NCBI RefSeq assembly: GCF_003075455.1
Contig: NZ_QDAE01000001.1
Span: forward strand, 62,001-126,000
From: Arthrobacter sp. Bz4
Lineage (GTDB): Bacteria > Actinomycetota > Actinomycetes > Actinomycetales > Micrococcaceae
DNA length: 64,000 nucleotides
Direction of reading: 5' to 3'
Position numbers and translations under genes: made by a program. Below the pieces are notes generated by a model. That model ran no database searches. It worked only from the letters and a program-made list of their open reading frames with translations, and was not told the origin of the DNA. This document shows positions 43,697-52,049 of this stretch, one piece after another. Positions within the stretch are counted from its first letter, which is position 1, and each line of letters opens with the position of its first letter.

Positions 43697-45355
43697 ATGA
43701 CCCCGACCCGCCCAATTCTGTACCGTAACGGCTCCGTGTATAGCGCCGCAGACCCGTTCGCCACCGCGATGCTGGTCGACGGCGACACGGTCGCCTGGAT
43801 CGGCTCCGAGCATGCGGCCGAATCGCTGGCCGATGCCACCATGACCGTCGTTGACCTGGCCGGCGCCCTCATCACCCCGGGCTTCGTGGACTCCCACGTC
43901 CACACCACAGAGACCGGTCTGGCCCTGGAATCCATCGACCTTTCCTCCTGCACCGGCATCACTGACCTGCTGGACCGGGTCGCAGCGGCGGCGCGCACCG
44001 GCGTCAGCACCGTGTTGGGGCACGGCTGGGATGAGTCGCGGTGGCCGGAGCGCATGGTCCCCACCGCCGGGCAACTGGACGCAGCCGGCGGAGGTAAGCA
44101 CGTCTATCTGGCCCGCGCCGATGTTCATTCGGCGGTGGTTTCCGGGTCCCTCGCAGCTGCGCTGGACCTGGCGAACCTCGACGGCTGGGACAACGGCTTC
44201 GTGGTGCGCGACGCCCACGTCACGGCGCGGCTGGCCTCGCGCGATCTGGCCGACGGCGAACGCTCCGCCTACCAGAGCGCTGCGCTCCGGCGGGCCGCAG
44301 CCAACGGAATCGTGGCGGTCGCAGAGATGGGCGCGCCCCATATCTCACCGGTCGCCGACCTCCAGGCATTGCTCCGGATCGGCCAGGACCCCCTGGGGGA
44401 GCAGCTCCCGGAGATCCTGCCGTACTGGGGACAGCCTGTTACGTCGGTCACCGAGCTTCAGGAGGTGCTGGACCTGTTCGGCGGCAGCCTGGCTGGCATC
44501 GGCGGAGACCTCAACGTGGACGGTTCCCTTGGGTCCCGGACCGCGGCGCTCCGGGAACCCTATGCCGATGACGTCCATCGGGGTTCGGTTTTCCTCCAGG
44601 CCGACACCGTCGCAGCGCATCTGGGTGCCGCCACCAGCATAGGAATGCAGGCAGGGTTCCATGTCATTGGGGACGCCGGCCTGGACGTGGTCCTGCAGGG
44701 TCTCGCCCTGGCAGCCGATGCCCACGGTATCGAGGCGGTCCGGCGGGCACGCCACCGCCTGGAACACGTCGAACTCGCCGACGCTGAGGCTATCGCCCGA
44801 CTGGTGCATTTTGGGGTCACCGTCAGTGCCCAGCCGGCCTTCGATGCGCGTTGGGGTGCTGCTGGCGGGTTGTACAGCCAGCGCCTCGGAGCTGCGCGGA
44901 TGACCGGGATGAACCCGTTCGCGAGCTTCCTGGCGGCAGGGGTCCCGCTGTGCTTCGGTTCCGACAGCCCCGTGACATCCCTCAACCCGTGGGCCACCCT
45001 CCGGGCGAGTGTGATGCACAACAACCCCGCGCAACGGATCTCCGCTCGTGCAGCCTTCATCGCCCACACCCGGGCCGGTTGGCGGGCCGTAGGCACGGGA
45101 CACCCGTTGTTGGGCCAGCTTGTCCCTGGTGCTCCGGCGTCGTACGCCGTGTGGGAGGTGGAGGAGCTGATGGTGCAGACGGCTGACAGCAGGGTGCAAT
45201 CGTGGAGCACCGACCCCAGGGCGGGGACACCGCTCCTTCCTGCCCTCGATACCGGCGCGGACCCGGTGTGTCTTGAGACGGTCCATCGGGGCCGACAATT
45301 GTTCCAGGCCCCAGGTTTCAACGAAATTTCATCGCCCCTACGGTCCGTGTCCTGA
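43697..45355 (+). CDS. Amidohydrolase family 3 protein (YtcJ-like)
   Basis: A 552-aa metal-dependent hydrolase with an N-terminal composite beta-domain (LYRNGSVYSAADPFATAMLV), metal-binding TPGFVDSHVHTTETG, the GHGWDESRWPE segment typical of YtcJ, a barrel with NVDGSLGSRTAALREPY and HVIGDAGLD, RHRLEHVELAD and the final FGSDSPVTSLNPWATLR containing the catalytic Asp. Relatives act on amides, hydantoins or N-acyl compounds; the substrate is not deducible. GGAGCACG precedes the ATG. It starts 32 bases after helY and may share its transcript. A hairpin overlaps its stop. Confidence 0.9.
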   Translation: MTPTRPILYRNGSVYSAADPFATAMLVDGDTVAWIGSEHAAESLADATMTVVDLAGALITPGFVDSHVHTTETGLALESIDLSSCTGITDLLDRVAAAARTGVSTVLGHGWDESRWPERMVPTAGQLDAAGGGKHVYLARADVHSAVVSGSLAAALDLANLDGWDNGFVVRDAHVTARLASRDLADGERSAYQSAALRRAAANGIVAVAEMGAPHISPVADLQALLRIGQDPLGEQLPEILPYWGQPVTSVTELQEVLDLFGGSLAGIGGDLNVDGSLGSRTAALREPYADDVHRGSVFLQADTVAAHLGAATSIGMQAGFHVIGDAGLDVVLQGLALAADAHGIEAVRRARHRLEHVELADAEAIARLVHFGVTVSAQPAFDARWGAAGGLYSQRLGAARMTGMNPFASFLAAGVPLCFGSDSPVTSLNPWATLRASVMHNNPAQRISARAAFIAHTRAGWRAVGTGHPLLGQLVPGAPASYAVWEVEELMVQTADSRVQSWSTDPRAGTPLLPALDTGADPVCLETVHRGRQLFQAPGFNEISSPLRSVS

Positions 45356-45386
45356 CCTGCACAAACAAGTGTTTACGCAGGTCAGG
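45351..45386 (+). terminator. Hairpin at the end of the amidohydrolase gene
   Basis: CCTGACCTGC (45351-45360, including the stop codon) pairs exactly with GCAGGTCAGG (45377-45386). Inside, AAAC/GTTT pairs around AAGT. Confidence 0.7.
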
Positions 45387-45392
45387 GGGCTG

Positions 45393-45430
45393 TTGACACT
45401 CGCTCCACAGCACGTAAGCTGTGGAGTCAA
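45393..45430 (+). promoter_or_regulatory. Strong consensus promoter with embedded palindrome
   Basis: TTGACA (45393-45398), 16-base spacer, TAAGCT (45415-45420). The spacer and -10 box hold a perfect palindrome, CTCCACAGC (45403-45411) and GCTGTGGAG (45418-45426), a likely operator. No ORF follows for 340 bases. Confidence 0.7.
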
Positions 45431-45690
45431 CGGGTCAGGAACTCAGAGAAGATTCACTGACCCGACCGAGCCGATTCAACGCAGGTCCTAGGCAGCCACC
45501 GTTTTTCAGTGGGCCTCGCCGCGCGTCACGGCATCGGTACCCCGGAACGGGTAGGTTCGCGCGTCAGTAGAAAACAGCTGTGATTCTTGGATCCGTGCTG
45601 GCCCGAAGGCGCGCGGATCTACCCGACCCTCCACGGCATCCCGATTCGATCGGCCTGGTGGCTCTTTTTCTGTCCCACGCGGGCATCCAA
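45427..45690 (+). other. Transcribed-looking region without ORF, possible small RNA
   Basis: Lies directly after the 45393 promoter. Near its start CGGGTCAG (45431-45438) pairs with CTGACCCG (45457-45464). Further on TACCC/GGGTA and CCGAT/ATCGG can pair, and TTTTT follows near 45665. No protein-like frame. It matches no RNA family I know. Confidence 0.3.
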
Positions 45691-45696
45691 TATACT
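45691..45696 (+). promoter_or_regulatory. -10 box for ppm1
   Basis: TATACT lies 70 bases before GTG 45767. A T-rich stretch near 45665-45672 is a weak -35 candidate. Confidence 0.45.
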
Positions 45697-45766
45697 GGGC
45701 GTTTGGTTCCGGGCCCCGGGATCCGTGCGCCACGGCGTATCAGCTACGTGATCGAAGGTTGCCTGA

Positions 45767-46498
45767 GTGCGAGTCGTCACCATCATTCCCACCTACAACG
45801 AGATCGAGTCGCTTCCCCTGACAGTCGAACGACTGCGCCGGGCCGTACCTCACTCCGACGTCCTGGTGGTGGACGACAACAGCCCCGATGGTACCGGCGG
45901 GCTCGCCGACACCCTGGCAGGTGCCGACCCGCAGATCCATGTCCTGCACCGCACGGGTAAGGCGGGTCTGGGAGCCGCGTACATCGCGGGATTCACCTGG
46001 GCGCTGGACGCTGGCTACGACGTACTGGTCGAGATGGATGCTGACGGCTCCCACCGACCCGAGCAGCTACAGTCCCTGCTCGACAAGGTGGCTGACGCCG
46101 ACCTCGTCATTGGGTCGCGGTGGGTCCCCGGCGGCAGCGTGGTGAACTGGCCGCGACGCAGGAAATTGCTCTCCCGGGCCGGCAGCACCTACTCCAGGCT
46201 GATGCTGGGCATCGATGTCCGGGATATCACCGCAGGCTACCGTGCGTTCCGCCGGGAAACCCTCGAAAAGGTTGAGCTGACAACCGTTGACTCGGTGGGG
46301 TACGGATTCCAGGTGGACATGACCTTCCGGGTGGCTACGCTGGGCCTGAAAATTGTTGAGGTGCCGATCACTTTCGTGGAACGGGAGTTCGGGGCATCGA
46401 AGATGAGTGGCGGAATTGTCCTCGAGGCCATTGCCAACGTCACCCGGTGGGGACTCGCCGCACGGTGGCGGGCACTGACCTCGCGCGACAAGAAGTAG
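45767..46498 (+). CDS. ppm1: Polyprenol monophosphomannose synthase
   Basis: GT2 family enzyme that transfers mannose from GDP-mannose to polyprenyl phosphate, giving the donor for lipomannan synthesis and protein O-mannosylation. 243 aa. [19 protein letters not shown] binds the nucleotide, [10 protein letters not shown] and [13 protein letters not shown] contain the DXD-type metal site, and [14 protein letters not shown] and [14 protein letters not shown] follow. No membrane domain or acyltransferase fusion is present, unlike mycobacterial Ppm1. GTG 45767 is preceded by GAAGGTT. It faces rbpA across a bidirectional terminator. Confidence 0.93.
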   Translation: MRVVTIIPTYNEIESLPLTVERLRRAVPHSDVLVVDDNSPDGTGGLADTLAGADPQIHVLHRTGKAGLGAAYIAGFTWALDAGYDVLVEMDADGSHRPEQLQSLLDKVADADLVIGSRWVPGGSVVNWPRRRKLLSRAGSTYSRLMLGIDVRDITAGYRAFRRETLEKVELTTVDSVGYGFQVDMTFRVATLGLKIVEVPITFVEREFGASKMSGGIVLEAIANVTRWGLAARWRALTSRDKK

Positions 46499-46601
46499 CT
46501 TCCACAACCCGCCAGGACAGAAACAGCCCGCAGTGTCAGGGTTGCCGGTTCCTTCCGGCAATCCTTGCTGTCGGGGCCGCTTCTGGGGCTGGCGGGCACG
46601 A

Positions 46602-46638
46602 AAAAGCCGGGCTGACCCTGAGGGTTGACCCGGCTTTT
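46602..46638. terminator. Bidirectional terminator between ppm1 and rbpA
   Basis: AAAA-GCCGGG (46602-46611) and CCCGGC-TTTT (46629-46638) form the outer stem. ACCC/GGGT pair inside. Confidence 0.9.
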
Positions 46639-46654
46639 CCAACTTCCTGTACTG

Positions 46655-47002
46655 CTAGGCGGACTGGCGCTCTCCGCGGCGTTCCCGCAGGATGGTCAAC
46701 CGATCCTGGAGGATCTGCTCCAGCTCGTCCATGCTGCGACGCTCCAGCAGCATGTCCCAGTGAGTACGTACTGGCTTGTCACCTGAGGTGTCGGGGCGTT
46801 CCCCGTCCACCAGCAACGCTTCCTTACCGGTTTTGGAAACCCAGACCGGTGGGACGTCAGCTTCCGCTGCAAAAGTGACGAACACCCGCTCGCCGTCTCC
46901 GCAACGGTATTCAACCCGCTGCCGTGGAGCTGGCTCAACACCGGATTCAGTCTCCATGCTTTGCGCTCCGAGGCGCATACCGCGCAAGCTACGATCGCTC
47001 AT
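46655..47002 (-). CDS. rbpA: RNA polymerase-binding protein RbpA
   Basis: Actinobacterial transcription factor that binds sigma-A and stabilises the open complex. 115 aa. N-terminal tail SDRSLRGMRLGAQSMETESG, core domain EYRCGDGERVFVTFAAEADV with RbpA-type beta structure, linker KPVRTHWDMLLERRSMDELE that is the sigma-interaction domain with its DNA-contacting Arg residues, then a C-terminal helix. TAGGAGAT precedes the ATG on the reverse strand, so this mRNA is leadered. It helps promoters that lack good -35 boxes, which fits the many leaderless TANNNT-only starts here. Confidence 0.96.
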   Translation of the reverse strand: MSDRSLRGMRLGAQSMETESGVEPAPRQRVEYRCGDGERVFVTFAAEADVPPVWVSKTGKEALLVDGERPDTSGDKPVRTHWDMLLERRSMDELEQILQDRLTILRERRGERQSA

Positions 47003-47162
47003 GTAATCTCCTACTCAACAATTTGGCATCCGTAACGGCGGATGATGGTGCGGTAGTGGCTACCGCAACCTGCCACTTACATAACGCTGTGGACGTGACG
47101 TCTGTTCCCGATCTGACCAGCGAAAGTACGGCAAACACCCAATTATACGCTGGGGCAGGGCA

Positions 47163-47207
47163 CAAAAAGAAACCGAACAGCCGACGCGAGCCAGCCGTCC
47201 GGTTTCT
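47163..47207 (-). terminator. Intrinsic terminator of the SPFH/NfeD operon
   Basis: On the reverse strand AGAAACCG (47200-47207) pairs with CGGTTTCT (47168-47175), with further pairing inside and a T-run at the 3' side. It begins 7 bases after the SPFH stop. Confidence 0.8.
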
Positions 47208-47213
47208 ACGGTG

Positions 47214-48149
47214 TCAGGCGCTGTGGGTACGGGACGGGCTATCGCCGTCGGGCGCATCAGCGGTCGCGTTGCCCAGGACGTTACCGATACCCTTGAGCGC
47301 TTCACCCACCTCACTGGGAATAATCCACAGCTTGTTGGACGATCCTTCGGCGAGCTTGGGAAGGGTCTGCAGGTATTGATAGGCGAGGAGCTTCTGGGTC
47401 GGGTTGCCCTTGTGGATGGCATCGAACACCTTCTGAATGGCCTGCGACTCGCCGTCGGCGCGGAGAATGGCCGCCTTGGCGTCACCTTCCGCGGCGAGGA
47501 TGGCGGCCTGTCGCTGGCCCTCGGCTGTGAGGATCTGCGACTGTTTGGTTCCCTCGGCAGTCAAAATGGCTGCGCGGCGGTCCCGCTCGGCTCGCATCTG
47601 CTTCTCCATCGAGTCCTGGATGGACAGGGGAGGGTCGATAGCCTTCAGTTCCACCCGGGATACCCGGATGCCCCAGCGACCAGTGGCCTCATCAAGCACT
47701 CCGCGCAGTTGGCCGTTGATCTGGTCGCGGGAGGTCAGGGCCTCCTCAAGGTTCAGACCACCAACCACGTTGCGCAGGGTGGTGGTGGTGAGCTGTTCCA
47801 CGGCCTGGATGTAATTGGCGATCTCATAGGTAGCCGCCCGAGGATCAGTGACCTGGAAGTAGACCACCGTGTCGATCGAAACCACCAGGTTGTCTTCGGT
47901 GATGACGGGCTGGGGAGGGAATGACACCACCTGTTCGCGCAAGTCCAGCAGGGGCAGCAGCCGGTCCACGAAAGGGATCAGGATGGTCAACCCGGGTTGG
48001 AGGGTTCGCTGGTATTTTCCGAGCCGTTCCACCACACCGGCGCGAGCCTGCGGGACAATTCGCACCGACTTCACCAGCACGACCAGAACGAAAATGATCA
48101 GGGCAATCAGGACGACTGTCAGTCCGATTGCCCCTGCGTCGGTAGGCAT
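47214..48149 (-). CDS. SPFH/Band 7/PHB domain protein (stomatin-like)
   Basis: A 311-aa membrane-anchored scaffold protein. One N-terminal helix (TVVLIALIIFVLVVLVKSV) is followed by the SPFH domain (IVPQARAGVVERLGKYQRTL, DLREQVVSFPPQPVITEDN, TTTTLRNVVGG) and a long Ala/Glu-rich coiled coil with three ILTAEG/ILAAEG-type repeats that drives oligomerisation. ATG 48149 follows AAAGGGGAAC; an upstream in-frame extension to 48275 is Pro/Arg-rich and not part of the family. It pairs with the NfeD gene directly upstream, the classical stomatin-NfeD operon involved in membrane microdomains and quality control. Confidence 0.93.
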   Translation of the reverse strand: MPTDAGAIGLTVVLIALIIFVLVVLVKSVRIVPQARAGVVERLGKYQRTLQPGLTILIPFVDRLLPLLDLREQVVSFPPQPVITEDNLVVSIDTVVYFQVTDPRAATYEIANYIQAVEQLTTTTLRNVVGGLNLEEALTSRDQINGQLRGVLDEATGRWGIRVSRVELKAIDPPLSIQDSMEKQMRAERDRRAAILTAEGTKQSQILTAEGQRQAAILAAEGDAKAAILRADGESQAIQKVFDAIHKGNPTQKLLAYQYLQTLPKLAEGSSNKLWIIPSEVGEALKGIGNVLGNATADAPDGDSPSRTHSA

Positions 48150-48231
48150 ATGTTCCCCTTTTGGTAGGTTGGCGCGATCGTTGGGTAAGTCTGGGCAACC
48201 GCGGTTGGGCGGCCCGTCTGGGCAACCGCGT

Positions 48232-48711
48232 CTAGACAGCCCCGGAATCGGCGGCTTGCGGGCGGGCGGGGGCACTGATCAGCGCAGTGGCACCGTCGAT
48301 TCGGGTGACGGCGACACGTTCGCCGGCGGGAATCAGCGACCCGTCGAGGGTGCGGGCCGACCAGGTGTCACCGCCGATCTTCACAGTGCCGGATTCGCCG
48401 GTCACGATGTCGAGGGTGAGAGCCGACTCCCCGATGAGTCGGTCCACGTTGCTGAGCTGTTCGGGGGAGCCCCGCTTGAGGTGTTTCAGCGCCACCGGGC
48501 GGACCACCAGCACCATCAGGAGCGACACCACGCTGAAGATGATGACCTGCAGGAAGAACGCCGCGCCGAGGAAGGTGCTGATCATGGCTGCGAGGGCACC
48601 CATCGCCATCATGACGAAAAACAGGTCAAGAGTCAGGGTTTCCACTGCGGCAAGACCAAGGAAGAGAACCAGCCACAGGATCCAGCCGTTCTCCAAAAGC
48701 CACTCAAACAT
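48232..48711 (-). CDS. NfeD family membrane protein
   Basis: A 159-aa partner of the SPFH protein. Three hydrophobic segments (WILWLVLFLGLAAVETLTL, MAMGALAAMISTFLGAAFFL, VIIFSVVSLLMVLVV) precede a C-terminal OB-fold (LIGESALTLDIVTGESGTVK, GERVAVTRIDGATALI), the short NfeD1b-type layout without the ClpP-like protease domain. ATG 48711 follows GGGGAAGAC; the upstream frame to 48759 is ignored. It is the first gene of a two-gene operon with the stomatin-like protein. Confidence 0.92.
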   Translation of the reverse strand: MFEWLLENGWILWLVLFLGLAAVETLTLDLFFVMMAMGALAAMISTFLGAAFFLQVIIFSVVSLLMVLVVRPVALKHLKRGSPEQLSNVDRLIGESALTLDIVTGESGTVKIGGDTWSARTLDGSLIPAGERVAVTRIDGATALISAPARPQAADSGAV

Positions 48712-48831
48712 GTCTTCCCCTCTGGCTAAGGCGCCGTGAGCGCATACTGCGTTCTTCAATCATGCCAAAGCGGGGTGCGGAAACCTAGGGGTCGAGGCCT
48801 CACCGGACCGGTTGTTATCGATCCGCAAGCC

Positions 48832-49683
48832 TCAGCGGTCCTGGTGCCGCCGGAAAACCTGGACGGTGAACCGGGCACTGGCTGGAGTCCGTTCGGGGAG
48901 CACCGCCAAATCCGCCCACAGGTCTTCTGGGACCAGATGGTGGCCAGCCGGGCCCATCAGCGCGACATTGTAGATATCGGTGTGGGACAGCTGCAGGGAG
49001 AGCTCAACGGTTGCCGAATCGGCCTCGTCGAACAGTCCGGTCAGGCTGGTTGCCACCGCCGTGGCCTTATCCGGGCGCACCTCAAGCAAACCGGCGTCGT
49101 CGGCGATTTCGGCAAGGTGCCCCGGCAGGGGGGTGACAACGACCAGCACACCGCCGTGATTCAGCACGCGATGGAACTCTTCGGGGTTGCGGGGCGCAAA
49201 AACGTTGAGGATGATGTCGACCCCTGAATCCCGCACCGGCAACTGCCGCCACACATCCCAGACCACGCACACACCGTCCCGCAGGATTCCGGCTGCCCGG
49301 CGCAGGGCGAACTTCGAAATATCGAGGGCCAGCACCGCGGCCCCGGGATGTCGGCGCTCCAGTTCGGCCAGATAGTATCCGGTACCGGCGCCGGCGTCGA
49401 GGATTACCCTGGGCTCGGCGACGTGCCGTTGCGCCAGGTCGGCCACAACCGCCTGGAGTGGGGCGTAGTGGCCTGCGCCGAGAAAGTCGGTGCGTGCCTG
49501 CACCATCACTGCGGTGTCCGACTGGAATTCGGTGCCCCTGCCAGTGAGCAGGTTGAAGTAGCCCTGCTTTGCCGCATCGAACCGGTGACCCGCCCCGCAC
49601 ACCAGCGCGCCCGCACCGTCCAGGAGTCCCAGCGGCGCTGCGCACACGGGGCAGCACAACAGGTTCTCCGGAAGGTGGGGCAT
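48832..49683 (-). CDS. 23S rRNA (guanine-N1)-methyltransferase, RlmA/TlrB-like
   Basis: A 283-aa SAM-dependent methyltransferase. The N-terminal zinc finger CPVCAAPL...CGAGH binds rRNA, and GYFNLLTGRG follows, both typical of RlmA. SAM motif I is ILDAGAGTGYYLAEL, motif II AVLALDISKFALRRA and the later motif DIILNVFAPRNPEEFHR. In Gram-positives this family methylates G748 and can confer resistance to tylosin-type macrolides; that activity is inferred from family. TAGGAT on the reverse strand (49690-49695) lies 6 bases before the ATG, so the mRNA is probably leaderless. It diverges from the S9 peptidase. Confidence 0.88.
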   Translation of the reverse strand: MPHLPENLLCCPVCAAPLGLLDGAGALVCGAGHRFDAAKQGYFNLLTGRGTEFQSDTAVMVQARTDFLGAGHYAPLQAVVADLAQRHVAEPRVILDAGAGTGYYLAELERRHPGAAVLALDISKFALRRAAGILRDGVCVVWDVWRQLPVRDSGVDIILNVFAPRNPEEFHRVLNHGGVLVVVTPLPGHLAEIADDAGLLEVRPDKATAVATSLTGLFDEADSATVELSLQLSHTDIYNVALMGPAGHHLVPEDLWADLAVLPERTPASARFTVQVFRRHQDR

Positions 49684-49727
49684 AGATTCATCCTAGGGCC
49701 GGAATTGGGAACACCCAGCGACTGATC

Positions 49728-49733
49728 TAGTCT
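49728..49733 (+). promoter_or_regulatory. -10 box of the S9 peptidase gene (leaderless)
   Basis: TAGTCT lies 7 bases before GTG 49741. Confidence 0.5.
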
Positions 49734-49740
49734 CGGACTT

Positions 49741-51795
49741 GTGAAACCACATGAGCTGAATCACCTCCAGTCCGTAAGTTCACCGTCGATCTCACCTGAT
49801 GCGCAGCGTTGTGTTGTGTCGGTGACCCGGCCCGATTTCGATGCCGACAGTTATGTTGGGCAGCTGTGGGACATTGCGGTTCCCGGGGGCGCCGCGCGAC
49901 GGTTGACCCGCGGTTTCCGCGACACCGCACCCCAGTATTCGCCGGACGGCGCCGCCATCGCCTTCCTCAGGGCAGAGCCCGGCGGCAAGCCTCAGCTGAT
50001 GATCGTTGACAGCCGCGGCGGCGAACCCCAGCGCCTGACGGACCAGAAAATGGGGGTTGGCTCGTTCAGCTTCTCGCCCGATTCGTCGAAGCTCACCTTC
50101 ACCTCCCGCGTTCCGGAGCACGGCCGCTACGGGACCGTCGACGGCGTCGGCCCCGGGCTGGAGGATCCCCGCCTGATCAGCACGTTCAAGTACCGGATGA
50201 ACGGGCTGGGCTATTCGCTGGACAAACGGACCCAGATTTTTGTTCTCGACGTACCGAGCCTCGACGCCGAACCTTTCGTGGAACCGGTCGGCAGGGCAAA
50301 GGAAGCTGCGGTGGACCCGGCTGGCAGCGAAAAGCCGGCAGCCAAGGAGAAGGCACCCGGCAAAGGGCTTCCGGAGGCCGTGCAGCTGACCACGGCAGAC
50401 GCGGATCACAACGAGCCTGTTTTCACCCGCGACGGGCGCCGCATCCTCTTCACCGCGGCGCTGCATTCCGACGCCGACACCACCCTCTACACCGATGTCC
50501 ATTCGATGGCGGTGGATGGGTCCGACGTCGTGCAACTCACCAACCGCGGCTCTGGTACCCGGCTGGGCTGCAGCCGGCCGGTCGAAAGCCTCGATGGACA
50601 CTGGCTGTTCTTCCTGGGCAGCGACCTTTCCGAGGACGGGCTGGACTTCCTGGCCCGCAACACCGCGCTCTACGTTGCTCCAGCCGCTGCACCCGGCGAA
50701 GCTCGGGCCATCACCGATGCCGAGACCGTGGACCTGGGCGAGGTGGGGGACATCGTGCCGCGCGGCGCCGATTCGGTGCTCGTCTTTAACCGGACCCGGG
50801 GCCGCGGCACCCTCCTCGAAGCCTCCGCCGACGGGACCGTCAGCACCCTGCTCGACGGCGAACTCATCGTGACAGGTGCAGCGGCGAAGGGCGACCTGGT
50901 GGTTGCCGCCTATACCGATCCCACCACGATGGGGGATCTGGCAGTAGTGTCCGGGGGCTCCCTCAAACCGCTCACAGACCTCTCCAACGACCTCCGGATG
51001 CAGACCGCAGTGGTGGCACCCAAAGAAGAAACCTTCACGGCCAGCGACGGGCACAGCGTGCATGGCTGGGTGCTGGAACCCGAGGGCGAGGGGCCCCACC
51101 CGGTCCTGCTCAACATTCACGGCGGCCCGTTCGCCCAATATGGCTGGGGATACTTCGACGAGGCGCAGGTCTATGTCAACGCCGGGTACGCCGTCGTCAT
51201 GTGCAACCCGCGGGGAGCGGCCGGGTACGGGCAGGAGCACGGCCGCGTGATCAAGGGAGCGATGGGTACCGTTGACCTCCTCGATGTCCTGGGCTTCCTG
51301 GACGGCGCACTGGAGAAATACCCGTCGTTTGATCGGGACCGGCTGGGCGTCATGGGCGGGTCCTACGGCGGCTACCTGACCGCGTGGACCATCTCCCAGG
51401 ACCATCGGTTCACGGCGGCAGTGGTCGAACGCGGCTACCTGGATCCGCCGTCGTTCGTCGGTTCATCGGACATTGGCTGGTTCTTCTCCGATGCCTACAC
51501 CGGCAACGATCCTGATCAGGTGAGGGCACAGAATCCGTTTGCACACGTCGACAAGGTGCAGACCCCCACCTTCGTGGTCCACTCCGAGGAGGATCTGCGC
51601 TGCCCGCTGGAGCAGGCTCAACGCTATTACACGGCGTTGAAGCTACGCGGAGTGCCAACAGAGCTTCTGGTGTTCCCGGGCGAGACCCACGAATTGTCCC
51701 GCGCCGGATCACCGTGGCACCGTCGGCAGCGGTTTGAGCACCTTCTCAACTGGTGGGCCAGATACCTGCCGACGGCGAAGAACCAGCAGCCGTAA
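49741..51795 (+). CDS. S9 family prolyl oligopeptidase / acylaminoacyl-peptidase
   Basis: A 684-aa serine peptidase. Residues 1-400 are the beta-propeller, with TolB/WD-like repeats (SPSISPDAQRCVVSVTRPD, YSPDGAAIAFLRAE, FSPDSSKLTFTSRVP). The C-terminal alpha/beta-hydrolase domain has LLNIHGGPFAQYGWG (oxyanion region), the nucleophile in GVMGGSYGGYLTAW, the Asp in HSEEDLRCPLEQ and His in FPGETHELSRAG. A Lys/Pro-rich insertion of about 30 residues interrupts the propeller (around 185-215). No signal peptide, so cytosolic. It should cleave oligopeptides or acyl-amino acids. GTG 49741 is supported by the leaderless -10 box. Confidence 0.92.
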   Translation: MKPHELNHLQSVSSPSISPDAQRCVVSVTRPDFDADSYVGQLWDIAVPGGAARRLTRGFRDTAPQYSPDGAAIAFLRAEPGGKPQLMIVDSRGGEPQRLTDQKMGVGSFSFSPDSSKLTFTSRVPEHGRYGTVDGVGPGLEDPRLISTFKYRMNGLGYSLDKRTQIFVLDVPSLDAEPFVEPVGRAKEAAVDPAGSEKPAAKEKAPGKGLPEAVQLTTADADHNEPVFTRDGRRILFTAALHSDADTTLYTDVHSMAVDGSDVVQLTNRGSGTRLGCSRPVESLDGHWLFFLGSDLSEDGLDFLARNTALYVAPAAAPGEARAITDAETVDLGEVGDIVPRGADSVLVFNRTRGRGTLLEASADGTVSTLLDGELIVTGAAAKGDLVVAAYTDPTTMGDLAVVSGGSLKPLTDLSNDLRMQTAVVAPKEETFTASDGHSVHGWVLEPEGEGPHPVLLNIHGGPFAQYGWGYFDEAQVYVNAGYAVVMCNPRGAAGYGQEHGRVIKGAMGTVDLLDVLGFLDGALEKYPSFDRDRLGVMGGSYGGYLTAWTISQDHRFTAAVVERGYLDPPSFVGSSDIGWFFSDAYTGNDPDQVRAQNPFAHVDKVQTPTFVVHSEEDLRCPLEQAQRYYTALKLRGVPTELLVFPGETHELSRAGSPWHRRQRFEHLLNWWARYLPTAKNQQP

Positions 51796-51834
51796 GCGGC
51801 TAGCCCACAGCGGCTGGCTTACAGCGGCTGGCGG
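51793..51834 (+). repeat. Three imperfect 14-bp tandem repeats after the S9 peptidase gene
   Basis: Units built on (A)AGCGGCTNG occur every 14 bases across the stop codon and just after it. Their end merges with the next inverted repeat. Confidence 0.6.
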
Positions 51835-51910
51835 CAGCGCAGCATGGCGGGGGAGCGGGATCTTAAAGCAGGCGCCCCAGCCCGGTCGGGAGACCACCGT
51901 TGCGCTGCCG
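51831..51910 (+). terminator. Long-loop inverted repeat downstream of the S9 peptidase gene
   Basis: GCGGCAGCGCA (51831-51841) is the exact reverse complement of 51900-51910, with a 58-base loop. It may act in termination. The rest of the spacer to 52049 shows no gene. Confidence 0.4.
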
Positions 51911-52049
51911 CCCGTGCATAACCGGTTGCCACCGTGCCGTCACCTGGAGCAGAATCAGACGATATCGAACGTACTGTTGGATGCTGGTGCGCACGAGGCT
52001 AGCGACGCCGTTGGGAGCCGCTGCGGCGACCCCGGCAGTAGGAGAGACG

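Noticed and set aside
49792-51405. 537-codon reverse frame across the S9 peptidase
   Set aside because: Same antisense effect; the forward gene has all catalytic motifs.
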